DNA of 64,000 nucleotides from Streptomyces sp. CB02923 (GTDB lineage: Bacteria > Actinomycetota > Actinomycetes > Streptomycetales > Streptomycetaceae): NCBI RefSeq assembly GCF_001905005.1, contig NZ_LWKZ01000023.1:248001-312000 (forward strand), given 5' to 3'. The notes under the pieces are model-generated. The model saw only the letters and a program-made list of their open reading frames with translations, was not told where the DNA came from and made no database searches. Numbering within the stretch: position 1 is the stretch's first letter; each line of letters begins with the position of its first letter. Of this stretch, positions 33,537-43,659 are shown in pieces. The position numbers and the translations under genes are program-made.

Positions 33537-33967
33537 GGGGCGGTCTCCTGGGCGCGGCGAGATGCGGAAGCGGATCGGCGTGCAGCTTAATGCGCCTGGT
33601 CGGGGTCGATCCGGACACGTGTGGTCGGCGGGCTGGTGCTGCCCTGCTCGCTCCTTGCCTGCCCCCGCTCGCCCCTGAGGGGTGCGGGCGTGAAGCGGGG
33701 TGCGCGCCCGGTCCCCGCCGCGCCGTACGCGATGCCGAACGCGTAGCCGCACGCGTACAGCCGCTCTGTTCCTTCCGGTCTGTTCCGGCCCCGCATCCCT
33801 CACGTGTTCTGCGGAGGGGGTCCCTTGACGGCTGGAGGGGTGCGCTCTACTTTCTTCCATACTTCCGCAAAGCAAAACGAAGCTTCCATCATGCGGAAAG
33901 AGCACAGTTCACGCTTCCGCCTCCGGGCCGGGAGCGTGATCCCGACAGGCCGACGCAGGAGTACTCG
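33537..33967. other. Intergenic region with gcl promoter
   Basis: 431 bases between the divergent amidotransferase and glyoxylate carboligase genes. The right-hand third contains the gcl promoter and AT-rich repeats. The remainder shows nothing supportable beyond low-complexity reading frames. Confidence 0.55.
33825..33898 (+). promoter_or_regulatory. gcl promoter and candidate operator
   Basis: TTGACG (33825-33830) and TACTTT (33848-33853) are 17 bases apart, a good vegetative promoter. From the start point onward lie TTCCGCA (33863-33869) and its inverted copy TGCGGAA (33892-33898), 22 bases apart. CTTCCAT occurs twice as a direct repeat at about 33854 and 33883. An allantoin/glyoxylate repressor of the IclR type is a plausible binder. 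Confidence 0.6.
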
Positions 33968-35746
<1,779 letters not shown>

Positions 35747-35791
35747 GCCGGCGGGGGCCCGGCACCGACCCGGCCGGGGCCCACCCCCGGC
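35747..35791. terminator. Imperfect GC hairpin between gcl and MFS gene
   Basis: GCCGG-GGGGGCCCGG on the left can pair with CCGGGGCCC-CCCCCGGC on the right, with small bulges, starting right at the gcl stop. It is shared by the convergent MFS gene ending at 35808. Confidence 0.5.
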
Positions 35792-35807
35792 AGCCAGTGC
35801 GCGGCGC

Positions 35808-37331
35808 TCACGTACCCGTCCGGCGGCCCGGGTGCCACGTGACCACCAGGGCTCCGCCCGCCACGACCACCCCGGCCAGTACGAGCATCGTGACGTCGAG
35901 CGATCCGGTGAACGCGTCGATAACCGCGTTCCGGAGGCCGCCGTCCGCCGTTCCGGAGGTGCTCAGTTCGCGTTCCGCCGCGGCCACGGTCGTCGGCGGG
36001 TGCGGGCCGCGCAGCGCTGCGGGCAGGTGTGTGGTGAAGAGGGCGGTGACGACGCTGCCGCTGATCGCGATGCCCAGCGCGCTGCCCAACTCGCGGGCCA
36101 GACTCTGGAGTCCGGAGCCGGTGCCTGCCCGGTCCGGCGGCAGTGCCGACATCAAGCCGTGCGAGAGCAGGGGAGTGGCCAGCCCGCAGCCGGCCGCGGT
36201 CAGCGTGGCACCGGTGGCGTAGAGGACGTACGGGGTGTGGCCGTTCACCGTCGACACGGTGGCCAGGCCTGACGCCAGCACCAGCAGCCCCGCGCCCACC
36301 GTGGCCCGGCCGCCCAGCCGTCGTTCCAGTGCCACCGCGCAGCGCGGGGCCAGCAGCAGCGCCGCCGCCATCGGCAGCAGTCGTACGCCTGCCTCCAGTG
36401 GCGAGTGGCCTTGTGCGTACTGGAGGTACTGGCCGTTGACGTAGAACAGGCCGAACATGCCGACGAAGGCCAGCGCCAGGCCGAGCGCTCCCGCCCGCAC
36501 GACCGGCAGGGCGAAGAGACGCGGGTCCAGCATCGGGTGCGGCCGCCGGAGTTCGTACCGTACCCAGCACGTCAGCAGTACGGCGGCGAGCGCGAATCCG
36601 CCCACCGTGCGGGCGCCCAGCCAACCCGACTCCGGCCCGGAGACGATGCCGGTCAGCAGAGCGAGGAAGCCGGTCGTCAGCAGGGCTGCGGAGACCGGGG
36701 AGACGGGGCGGTCGTGGCGTACGGCGAGCGGGGTGCGGACGGCGATCAGGACGAGGGCCAGGAGGGACGGCGGCACGACGCACAGGAACAGCGCCCGCCA
36801 GGAACCGGTCTGGAGGGCCGCTCCGCCCCCGACGTTGCCCAGCACCGCCGCCAGCCCCGTCATCGACGCCCACACCGCCACCAGCCGTGGCCTGCGCTCC
36901 GGCGCCGCGTCCGCGACCAGGAGGGCCAGCGTCGTCGGCAGCACCGCGGCGGCGCCGACCCCGCTGAGCATCCGACCGGCGATCACCACGGCGATGCCGG
37001 GCGCGGCGGCGCACAGCGCGGACCCCGCCGTGAACAGGGCCATCCCGCCGAGCAGGGTGCCCTTGCGGCCCAGCCGGTCCGCGAGCGCGCCCGCGGGGAC
37101 GAGCAGGCAGGCGAAGAACACCACGTACCCGTCCACGACCCATACGACCGCCTCGGCGGAGGGGTGCAGCGGGCTGCGGGACAGCGACGGAATGGCGAGG
37201 TTGACGGCGGAGACCATGCCGACGACGAGGGTGACGCACAGGCACATCACCGCGACGGTGGAGCGGCGCGGGCCGGTGGCGGGGCCGGGGATGCGGGGGG
37301 TGGCGGTGACGGCGGGCACGGTGCGGGTCAT
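35808..37331 (-). CDS. MFS transporter, DHA2 (14-helix) drug-efflux type
   Basis: 507 residues with about 14 membrane segments. Motif A is GALADRLGRKGTLLGG and motif C-like glycine/proline positions follow (GRMLSGVGAAAVLPTTLALL). This is the QacA/EmrB-type layout for proton-driven export of drugs or metabolites. Its ATG overlaps the stop of the GntR regulator by four bases (ATGA), so the regulator most likely controls its own transporter operon. Confidence 0.9.
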   Translation of the reverse strand: MTRTVPAVTATPRIPGPATGPRRSTVAVMCLCVTLVVGMVSAVNLAIPSLSRSPLHPSAEAVVWVVDGYVVFFACLLVPAGALADRLGRKGTLLGGMALFTAGSALCAAAPGIAVVIAGRMLSGVGAAAVLPTTLALLVADAAPERRPRLVAVWASMTGLAAVLGNVGGGAALQTGSWRALFLCVVPPSLLALVLIAVRTPLAVRHDRPVSPVSAALLTTGFLALLTGIVSGPESGWLGARTVGGFALAAVLLTCWVRYELRRPHPMLDPRLFALPVVRAGALGLALAFVGMFGLFYVNGQYLQYAQGHSPLEAGVRLLPMAAALLLAPRCAVALERRLGGRATVGAGLLVLASGLATVSTVNGHTPYVLYATGATLTAAGCGLATPLLSHGLMSALPPDRAGTGSGLQSLARELGSALGIAISGSVVTALFTTHLPAALRGPHPPTTVAAAERELSTSGTADGGLRNAVIDAFTGSLDVTMLVLAGVVVAGGALVVTWHPGRRTGT

Positions 37332-38179
37332 CCGCCGTCTCCCACCGGGCAGGGACCGCCGGGCGGGCTCCCGGGAGTGCCGGGTGGGCTGCCGGGACCG
37401 CCGGGCGGGCTCCCGGGACCGGCGCCCCGGACCGGTTCCGCACGGAAGGCCAGCCGGTCACCGCGGATACGCAGGAACTCCAGGTCCACGGGGCGCCCGT
37501 CTGGCAGCCGGGTCAGCCGCTCGACGGTGAACACCGCCTGCCCGGGAGGGATTGCGAGCAGTGCCGAGGTGCCGGGGTCCGCGTTGACCGCGTGCACGGT
37601 CACGCTCGCCGAGCCGAGCGGGCCGCCGACGGACTCCTCGATCAGGCCGAACAGATCCCGGCCCGTCAGGTCCGCCGCGAGCAGCGGCTGTCCGATGTCG
37701 GTGGTCAGATACGTCAGGTCCAGCGACAGCGGGTCCTCGCCGAGGCGACGGAGCCGCTCGATGTACACCACCTGCCCGCCGTCCGGCACGCACAGCCTGC
37801 GTGCCACCTCGCGGGGCGGCCGGACCACGTCCGCGACCCGCACCTCGTTGCTGACCTGCCCGTACGCCGACAGGGTCTCGGCCAGTCCGGTCAGCTGCTC
37901 CAGCGTGTGCTCGTGGGTACGGCGCCGGATCACCGTCCCCACGCCCTGCCGCCGCCGCACCACGCCCTCGTCGCGCAGTACGCCCAGCGCCTCGCGGACG
38001 GTGTTCCGCGAGACGCCGTGGTCGGCGATCAGGCTCCGCTCGTCGGGCAGGACGCCGGACGGGAAGGCGCCGGAGGCGATCTGCCGGCGCAGCACCTCGG
38101 CGACCTGCCGGGCCCGGTCGGCGCGGGGCCGGGCGCGGGCACCGGCCGGAGCGGTCGGGTCGGGTGACGACGCGGCCAT
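37328..38179 (-). CDS. GntR-family regulator (HutC/UTRA type) with Pro-Gly tail
   Basis: 283 residues from ATG 38179 with GGAGGT upstream. Winged helix-turn-helix at about residues 20-85: ADRARQVAEVLRRQIASGAF, then PDERSLIADHGVSRNTVREALGVLRDEGVV and RRRQGVGTVI. The UTRA effector domain follows (LSAYGQVSNEVRVADVVRP, YIERLRRLGEDPLSLDLTYL, IPPGQAVFTVERLTRLPDGRPVDLEFLRIRGDRLAF). The last 30 residues are repeated Gly-Ser-Pro-Pro-Gly, unlike the family. It overlaps the MFS gene by four bases. Confidence 0.92.
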   Translation of the reverse strand: MAASSPDPTAPAGARARPRADRARQVAEVLRRQIASGAFPSGVLPDERSLIADHGVSRNTVREALGVLRDEGVVRRRQGVGTVIRRRTHEHTLEQLTGLAETLSAYGQVSNEVRVADVVRPPREVARRLCVPDGGQVVYIERLRRLGEDPLSLDLTYLTTDIGQPLLAADLTGRDLFGLIEESVGGPLGSASVTVHAVNADPGTSALLAIPPGQAVFTVERLTRLPDGRPVDLEFLRIRGDRLAFRAEPVRGAGPGSPPGGPGSPPGTPGSPPGGPCPVGDGG

Positions 38180-38491
38180 GGGACCTCCGCAACTCGGCTC
38201 GGGGCACGCCGGGCGACGCGGTGCCGGGCGCCCGCCCAACCTAGGGTCCGGAGATTTCCCCGACGTTACGCCACCCACGTTGACCTGCGACAACGCTGGG
38301 ACGTGGGAAGACGCGCGCCGTGTCGGAGGGTTCCGCCACCCGGGACGCGGCGCGTCTGCGCCGCGGGCGTCTCGGCAGTGCGGGCCCGGAAGGCCAAGGA
38401 GGCGGCCTGAACCGGACCCGCCACCGGACCCGCCACCGGACCCCCGATCTCACCGAACCCGCTTCACCGGCCCCGTCTCACCGGCCCCGCC
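38180..38491. other. Intergenic region upstream of GntR gene
   Basis: 312 bases between the ABC-class ATPase stop and the GntR start, both genes reverse strand. It has nested inverted repeats at 38274-38307. A CACCGGACCCGC-type short repeat lies at about 38415-38500. No gene is supported. Confidence 0.55.
38274..38307. promoter_or_regulatory. Nested inverted repeats, candidate GntR operator
   Basis: CCCACGT (38274-38280) and ACGTGGG (38301-38307) flank an inner pair CGTTG (38278-38282) and CAACG (38291-38295). The site is about 95 bases upstream of the GntR start and suits autoregulation of the GntR-MFS operon. Confidence 0.45.
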
Positions 38492-40276
38492 TCACCGAAC
38501 CCGCAAGCCGCGCAGCCGGTTCAGGGCCGCCGCGACCTCGTGGCGGCGCGGCAGCGCGAAGTCCTCGTCCCGCACGGCGAGGAGCTGGTGCGCGCCGTCC
38601 TCCAGGTCGCCGTCGAGCAGGTCGAGCGCCTCGGCCAGCGTGCGCTTCCCGTCCACGTACCCGCGTCGCACCATCAGTTCGAGGGCCAGGCCGATGCCCA
38701 CCACCTGGCGCGCGTCCGTGATCTGTTCGACGGCCCGCAGGTCGATGTCGTGCTCGCCGAAGGTCAGCCCGTCGTCGCCGCGCGAGCGGATACGGGACCG
38801 GCCGCGTACCGACGTGTCGAGCGAGCCGGGGTCCGGGCGTCGGTGCGCGACGCCGGGGAAGGAGTCCGCCTCGGCGGTCCGGCCGGTCGGCACCGCCGCC
38901 AGCGCGCGGGCCCGCTCGGTGACGTCGGACGGCAGATACGCGTCCATCATGATCACCTGGTCCGCGACCTCCATGTAGTCGCCGGACCCGCCCATCACCA
39001 GCACGGTCGAGACCCCGTGGTCCCGGTGCAGGGAGCGGACGAGGTCCACGAACGGCGTCAGCGGCTCCCGCTCCTTGGCGACCAGCGCCTGCATCCGCGC
39101 GTCACGGATCATCAGGTTGGTGGCCGCGGTGTCCTCGTCGATGAGCAGGGCGCCCGCGCCCACCTCGACGGCCTCGCACAGGGAGGCGGCCTGCGACGTG
39201 GAGCCGGAGGCGTTGTCGGTACGGAAGTCGGTGGTGTCCGCGCCGCTCGGCAGGTGGTCCACGAAGGCGTGCACGTCCACCCGCTCGACCCGGCGCCCGT
39301 CCTCCGAACGGATCTTGACGGTGTCGGGCCCGGCCACCACCCGCTCGCGGCCGTCGCCCGGGACGTGGTCCCAGACACCGGTCTCCAGCGCCCGCAGCAG
39401 CGTCGACTTGCCGTGGAAGCCGCCGCCGACGATCAGCGTGACCCCTTCGCGTACGCCCATGCCGGTGACCGTCCCGGCGTGCGGCAGCTCGACCGATACC
39501 CGCAGTTCCGCGGGGGAGGCGAAGGGGACGACCCCGCCGCCGGCCGCCGGGCGGTCGTCCACGCCGCTGCGCCGCGGCAGCACCGCGCCGTCGGCGACGA
39601 ACGCGACCAGGCCGAGGCCGGGCAGCGCGGCGCGCAGCGCGTCCGAGTCCTCGACGGTGTCCGCGAAGGCCCGTACATCGTCGGCGTCCAGCGCCGCGTA
39701 CCGCAGGGCGCGCCCGGCGACCTCCGGCAGCAGGCCGCACAGGACGTGCTCCGCCGCGTGCCCGTCGATGCGGCGGCCGTGCCCCGGCAGGTCCACGCCC
39801 AGGCGCAGCGTCACCGAACCGTCCCGCGCGTCCACCAGGCAGGAACTGCGCTCCAGCACCTCCTGGCCGCCGGCGTCCACCCGCAGCGCCCGGTGGTCGG
39901 CCGCCTCGGCGGCCCGCCGCGCCAGATAGCTCGCCAGCGCCCGCCGCCGGACGGGCGTCTCCCACAGGTCCGCCGGGAACCCGGCCTCCTCGGCAGGTAC
40001 GCGCAGGGCGACCCGCGCGGGCGGCGCGTACGGGTCGGACTGCCCGCGGATCACCTCCAGCGTGAAGCCGGGCATGGCCCACGAGCCGAGGAGCGACTTG
40101 TACCTGCCGTACGAGGCGCCGTCCATCCGGCGCAGCTCCCCGGCCAGGCCGTCGCGGATTCCCTGCGGGCGCTCGGCCCGCTGCCGGTCCTGGGAACGGC
40201 CGTGGCCACGGGTGTGCCCGCGGTCCCGGCCGTGTTCACGGCCGCGGTCGTGGTCGCGGCCTTGAGGGCGTCGCAC
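38492..40276 (-). CDS. ABC-class P-loop ATPase (PF09818-like)
   Basis: 594 residues from GTG 40276 (AAAGG upstream). The first ~35 residues are Arg/Asp/His/Gly-rich repeats (DRGREHGRDRGHTRGHGRSQ); the fold starts at LAGELRRMDGASYGRYKSLLGSWAMPGFTLEV. The Walker A region is TLIVGGGFHGKSTLLRALETGVW, and LLIDEDTAATNLMIRDARMQALV provides the Walker B acid. VSTVLVMGGSGDYMEVADQVIMMDAY follows. It is a soluble predicted ATPase with no membrane partner, whose role is not established. A 22-base palindrome lies 29 bases before the start. Confidence 0.88.
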   Translation of the reverse strand: MRRPQGRDHDRGREHGRDRGHTRGHGRSQDRQRAERPQGIRDGLAGELRRMDGASYGRYKSLLGSWAMPGFTLEVIRGQSDPYAPPARVALRVPAEEAGFPADLWETPVRRRALASYLARRAAEAADHRALRVDAGGQEVLERSSCLVDARDGSVTLRLGVDLPGHGRRIDGHAAEHVLCGLLPEVAGRALRYAALDADDVRAFADTVEDSDALRAALPGLGLVAFVADGAVLPRRSGVDDRPAAGGGVVPFASPAELRVSVELPHAGTVTGMGVREGVTLIVGGGFHGKSTLLRALETGVWDHVPGDGRERVVAGPDTVKIRSEDGRRVERVDVHAFVDHLPSGADTTDFRTDNASGSTSQAASLCEAVEVGAGALLIDEDTAATNLMIRDARMQALVAKEREPLTPFVDLVRSLHRDHGVSTVLVMGGSGDYMEVADQVIMMDAYLPSDVTERARALAAVPTGRTAEADSFPGVAHRRPDPGSLDTSVRGRSRIRSRGDDGLTFGEHDIDLRAVEQITDARQVVGIGLALELMVRRGYVDGKRTLAEALDLLDGDLEDGAHQLLAVRDEDFALPRRHEVAAALNRLRGLRVR

Positions 40277-40304
40277 AGCGCCTGCACCTTTCGCGTTGCG
40301 TCAT

Positions 40305-40326
40305 CCGGTGACCGGCCGGTCACCGG
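40305..40326. promoter_or_regulatory. 22-bp perfect palindrome, candidate operator
   Basis: Left half CCGGTGACCGG (40305-40315) and right half CCGGTCACCGG (40316-40326) are exact complements without spacer. It lies 29-50 bases upstream of the ABC-class ATPase start. GGTCACCGG recurs near 40414. It may be an operator or an mRNA hairpin masking the start region. Confidence 0.5.
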
Positions 40327-40432
40327 TCCGACGGCCGACGATACCCAGACATTCCCCGTGCCGTCGCACGCGGACGGGCGACCGGCCGCGGCCGGGTGCC
40401 CCCGCCCCGCAGCCGGTCACCGGCCCGGCCCG

Positions 40433-40675
40433 TCAGTACACGGCGAACGGAAAGAGCTGCCGGGACACGTCCGCCCGCGCGTCCCCGCCGTCAGCCGTAC
40501 GGGCCGGGCGCAGACCGACCAGGGTGGCCGCGCCGCACGCGCAGATCACGGACGTGGCGACGAGCAGCCGGCCGGTGCAGTCGACGACCGGGGCGGTGCA
40601 GGTGCGCAGTTCCGGGTCCGGGGCCCCGCACCGGCGGCAGGCCGCGGCCTTCGGCGATCCGGTCAACGTCCCCAC
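40433..40675 (-). CDS. Hypothetical small membrane protein, 80 aa
   Basis: Starts at GTG 40675 inside the end of the preceding 63-residue gene (13-base overlap) and ends FPFAVY. A cysteine-rich N-terminal part (CRRCGAPDPELRTC, then DCTG) could bind metal. One membrane helix follows (LLVATSVICACGAATLVGL) with a charged tail. Overlap with the upstream gene indicates translational coupling. No family is recognised; the start could also be the TTG four codons in. Confidence 0.55.
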   Translation of the reverse strand: MGTLTGSPKAAACRRCGAPDPELRTCTAPVVDCTGRLLVATSVICACGAATLVGLRPARTADGGDARADVSRQLFPFAVY

Positions 40676-40854
40676 CTCGTTCCGCCCGGTACGGCGGCCG
40701 GGGTGAGCGCCGACGCGAGGAGCAGGACCCAGAGGCTGTCCTGCGAGAAGGGGGAACCGGCGGGGGAGGGCGTGACCAGGGTGACGCCCACGATGAGCAC
40801 GGCCACGAAGGCGATGCCCGTACAGCGAAGGGCTATCCTGCAATCGACGAACAC
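40663..40854 (-). CDS. Hypothetical small membrane protein, 63 aa
   Basis: Starts at GTG 40854 directly behind AAGGAGACCTC, one of the best ribosome sites in the window. It reads VFVDCRIALRCTGIAFVAVL to PGGTRWGR. Two hydrophobic stretches (about residues 9-27 and 38-54) suggest a membrane hairpin. It overlaps and probably couples to the 80-residue gene. The pair is divergent from the helix-turn-helix regulator at 41266, with 411 bases between. Function unknown. Confidence 0.65.
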   Translation of the reverse strand: MFVDCRIALRCTGIAFVAVLIVGVTLVTPSPAGSPFSQDSLWVLLLASALTPAAVPGGTRWGR

Positions 40855-41265
40855 GAGGTCTCCTTGTGGGTGAAGAACACGGGGTTTCCTGAATTCGGCA
40901 GAAGGCCGTTCCCTGCTTCCCGCCAGAAGCACCAGGGAGCGGCCTCTTCGTGTGCCGGTGGCGGCACGGGGTTTTCCCGCCCGCCGGTCGCGTGGTCGGT
41001 CGTGGTGGTCCGTCAGGTCACATGGCGTGCCCCTTCCCCGCCGTCGTGCCGCGCCACGTCGCGCGGCCCGTACACCGGAAGTGTCGGCCCCGCGCCCACC
41101 TGGGCCAATGGCCCGGAGACGGGCGCAGGCATTCCTGAGCACCACGGCGGCGCGGGCGGGTACCGGCGAACACTGGCGAACAGCGGTGGCACAGGCGGAC
41201 AATGACGGACAGGCGCGGGCCTTCTGTGGCACCGCGCCGCCGCGCACCCGGGGGATGATGATCCA
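40855..41265. other. Divergent intergenic region
   Basis: 411 bases between the small membrane protein pair (reverse) and the regulator (forward). A GGCGAACA direct repeat lies at about 41165-41183. No gene or convincing promoter hexamer pair is seen; the forward regulator TTG is preceded only by GGGGGATGATGA. Confidence 0.5.
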
Positions 41266-42135
41266 TTGACCGAACGGCCCGCGTCCTCACCCGTACCGGA
41301 GCCCGTGGAAGCGTTCGCGGGCCAGCTGCGTGAACTGCGGCTGCGGTGCTTCGAACCCACGGAGGCCAGCCTCGCCCTCCAGATGCGGTGCGGCCGCAGC
41401 TCGGTGTCGGCGATGCTGAACGGGCGCCGCTTCCCCAGCTGGGAGCTGACCTCGGCGTTCGTCACGGCGTGCGGGGCGGAGCCCGCGGACTGGCTGGACC
41501 GGTGGCGGGACGCGAAGCGCCGCCTCGACGCGCTGCGCAGGGGGCCCGGCGGCCAGGACGGGGCCGCGCGTCCCGCGGTGCTGCCGGACGTCGGCGGCGA
41601 CGCGCTGCTCGCCGCGACCTGGTACCGCAGCAACCCCGAGTTCTACACCGCGGCGGCCCGGTGCGTCCGGGCCGCGCGGTCGGAGATCAGGGTGACGTAT
41701 ACCCGCCGCTACCCGCCCGACCAGTACACGACGAAGGCGTCCGCCGACTACTTCGCGGACATCCTGGACTGGGCGCGCGCGGACACCGAGGACCAGCGCA
41801 GCGTCCGCCGCATCATCGGCGTCCCGGAGACGGACGGGGTGCCCGACCGGGACGTCCTCGCCTGGGCCCGGCGGCACCGGGGGGAGACGGACCACATCCT
41901 CACCTATGAGGCGAGCGTGCTGCGGTGGACGGCGGCGGCCGACGGCCTGAACATGGCGCTGATCGACGACAGCACCGTCTTCCTGGCCTTCTCCGGCGGC
42001 GCCCGCCAGAAGCTCAACGGCTTCAGCGTGCAGGACCCCACCTACATGTCCTACTTCGCCGCCTACTTCGAGCAACTGTGGACGCCGCTCCAGCCGTTGG
42101 GGGCGTACCTGGACGCGGTGGGTCAGCCGTCGTAG
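41266..42135 (+). CDS. XRE-like helix-turn-helix regulator with C-terminal sensor
   Basis: 289 residues from TTG 41266. The N-terminal helix-turn-helix is EAFAGQLRELRLRCFEPTEAS then LALQMRCGRSSVSAMLNGRRFPSWELTSAFV, followed by the W-x3-W/R pattern WLDRWRDAKRRLDALR. The C-terminal ~190 residues (WYRSNPEFYTAAARCVRAAR, IRVTYTRRYPPDQYTTKASADYFADILDW, GLNMALIDDSTVFLAFSGG, SYFAAYFEQLWTPLQPL) form an uncharacterised domain conserved in streptomycete regulators as far as I recall. It overlaps the convergent amidohydrolase gene by 13 bases. The same N-terminal type recurs in the NTPase-WD40 protein at 57691. Confidence 0.8.
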   Translation: MTERPASSPVPEPVEAFAGQLRELRLRCFEPTEASLALQMRCGRSSVSAMLNGRRFPSWELTSAFVTACGAEPADWLDRWRDAKRRLDALRRGPGGQDGAARPAVLPDVGGDALLAATWYRSNPEFYTAAARCVRAARSEIRVTYTRRYPPDQYTTKASADYFADILDWARADTEDQRSVRRIIGVPETDGVPDRDVLAWARRHRGETDHILTYEASVLRWTAAADGLNMALIDDSTVFLAFSGGARQKLNGFSVQDPTYMSYFAAYFEQLWTPLQPLGAYLDAVGQPS

Positions 42136-43517
42136 TGCTGGATACGGCCGCCGTGGCCGCGGTCCAGCAGGGCCGGCAGCCGGGCGTGGAGTTCGGCGGT
42201 GATGGCCGGGACGTCGAGGGTGAGCAGACGGCGGTCGCGCATGAGGACGCGGCCGTCGACGACGGTGGTGCGTACGTCGCCGGAGCGGGCGCAGTGCACC
42301 AGGGCGGTCGCGGTGTCGTGCACCGGCTGGACGTGCGGGCCGGTCAGGTCCACCAGGGCGATGTCGGCCCGGTATCCGGGGGCGAGCCGCCCGATCCGGC
42401 CGTCCAGGCCGAGCGCGCGGGCGCTCTGGGTGGTCGCGTGGCCGAGGGCCTGACGGGCCGTCAGCCACCGCGGGTCGCCTTCCGCCGCCTTCTGCACCAG
42501 GGCCGTGAGCGTCATGCTCTCCCAGACGTCCAGGGTGTTGTTCGACGCGGCCCCGTCCGTCGCCAGGCCGACCGGGATGCCGATCGAGCGCAGCAGCCGT
42601 ACGGGAGTGGTGTCCCACGCGAACTTCAGGTAGCCCCTGGGCGCGGAGGCCACGCCGATGCGCCCCGTCCCGCGGCTCAGGACCGGGAGGTCGCGTTCGA
42701 GGATGCCGGTGCCGTGGGCGATGAGGACGCCGACGTCCAGGAGACCGGCGCGGTGCAGCGTCTCGACCGGGGTGCGGCCGTGCCGGGCCAGGCTCCGCTC
42801 GGTCTGGTCGCGGTTCTCGGCGGCGTGGAGGTGCACCGGCAGGCCGTGGTCGCGGGCGAGCCCGGCGCTCGCGCGGAGGTCGGCTTCCGAGACGGTGTAC
42901 GTCGCGTGCGGCGCGAGCGAGGTGGTGATCCGGCCGCCGGCCCCGCCGCGGCGGCGCAGCGCGAAGTCCAGGGAGCGTTCGCGGCCCGCCGGGCCCTGTG
43001 AGGAGAAGTACGCCCACCCCAGGTCCGCCCGCAGCCCGCTCTCCGTCACGGCGTCGGCCACCTCGTCCATCGCGAAGTAGTGGTCGGCGAACGTGGTGAC
43101 CCCGCCGCGGATCATCTCGGCGCAGGCGAGCCGCGCGCCGAGCCGTACGTCGGAGTCCGTGAGGTGGGTCTCGGCCGGCCAGATCCGGTCGTTGAACCAC
43201 TCCTCGACGGGCAGGTCCTCGGCGCTGCCCCGGAACACCACCATCGGCGCGTGGGTGTGGCAGTTGATCAGTCCGGGTACGGCGGCCTGGCCCCGGGCGT
43301 CGATGCGTTCGGCGGCGGGCAGGTCCGTCACCGTGGCGGCCGGGGCGACCGCGGCGATGCGGCCGTCGCGTACGACGATCGCGGCGTCCTCGGTGAAGCC
43401 GATGCCGTCACGGTCGTCGTGGACGAGGACGGTGCAGCCCTCGATCACCAGGTCGGCGGGGCGGGGCGGTCCCGGTGCGGCGGCGGCCGCGTCGGGGTGC
43501 GGTGCGGGGGCGGGCAT
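42123..43517 (-). CDS. Amidohydrolase, SAH/MTA deaminase-AtzB-like
   Basis: 464 residues from ATG 43517 with AGGAGG upstream. The metal-binding HxH is in PGLINCHTHAPMVVFRG. EEWFNDRIWPAETHLTDSDV, the second His in LPVHLHAAENRDQTE, LIAHGTGILERDLPVLS and the metal Asp in LATDGAASNNTLDVWESM complete the site. This is the chlorohydrolase/S-adenosylhomocysteine-deaminase branch, and its activity is hydrolytic deamination of a purine or triazine-like ring. The exact substrate is open. The first 20 residues are Ala/Pro-rich and probably not part of the fold. Confidence 0.93.
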   Translation of the reverse strand: MPAPAPHPDAAAAAPGPPRPADLVIEGCTVLVHDDRDGIGFTEDAAIVVRDGRIAAVAPAATVTDLPAAERIDARGQAAVPGLINCHTHAPMVVFRGSAEDLPVEEWFNDRIWPAETHLTDSDVRLGARLACAEMIRGGVTTFADHYFAMDEVADAVTESGLRADLGWAYFSSQGPAGRERSLDFALRRRGGAGGRITTSLAPHATYTVSEADLRASAGLARDHGLPVHLHAAENRDQTERSLARHGRTPVETLHRAGLLDVGVLIAHGTGILERDLPVLSRGTGRIGVASAPRGYLKFAWDTTPVRLLRSIGIPVGLATDGAASNNTLDVWESMTLTALVQKAAEGDPRWLTARQALGHATTQSARALGLDGRIGRLAPGYRADIALVDLTGPHVQPVHDTATALVHCARSGDVRTTVVDGRVLMRDRRLLTLDVPAITAELHARLPALLDRGHGGRIQHYDG

Positions 43518-43610
43518 GGCGGCCTCCTGCCGGGTGGGGCGGTGTGCCACGACCATGGCACGGGGTGGCCGCGGGGCGCAGCCGGGAATCCGCGCAGCAG
43601 GGAATCCGCG

Positions 43611-43644
43611 CAGCCGGGAAGCCGCCCACGCGGCTTCCCGGCTG
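43611..43644. terminator. 15-bp stem hairpin
   Basis: CAGCCGGGAAGCCGC (43611-43625) pairs exactly with GCGGCTTCCCGGCTG (43630-43644) around CCAC, just past the reverse-strand secreted protein stop (43660). Two GGGAATCCGCGCAGC-like direct repeats precede it. Confidence 0.88.
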
Positions 43645-43659
43645 TGGACGCTGCGGGGG

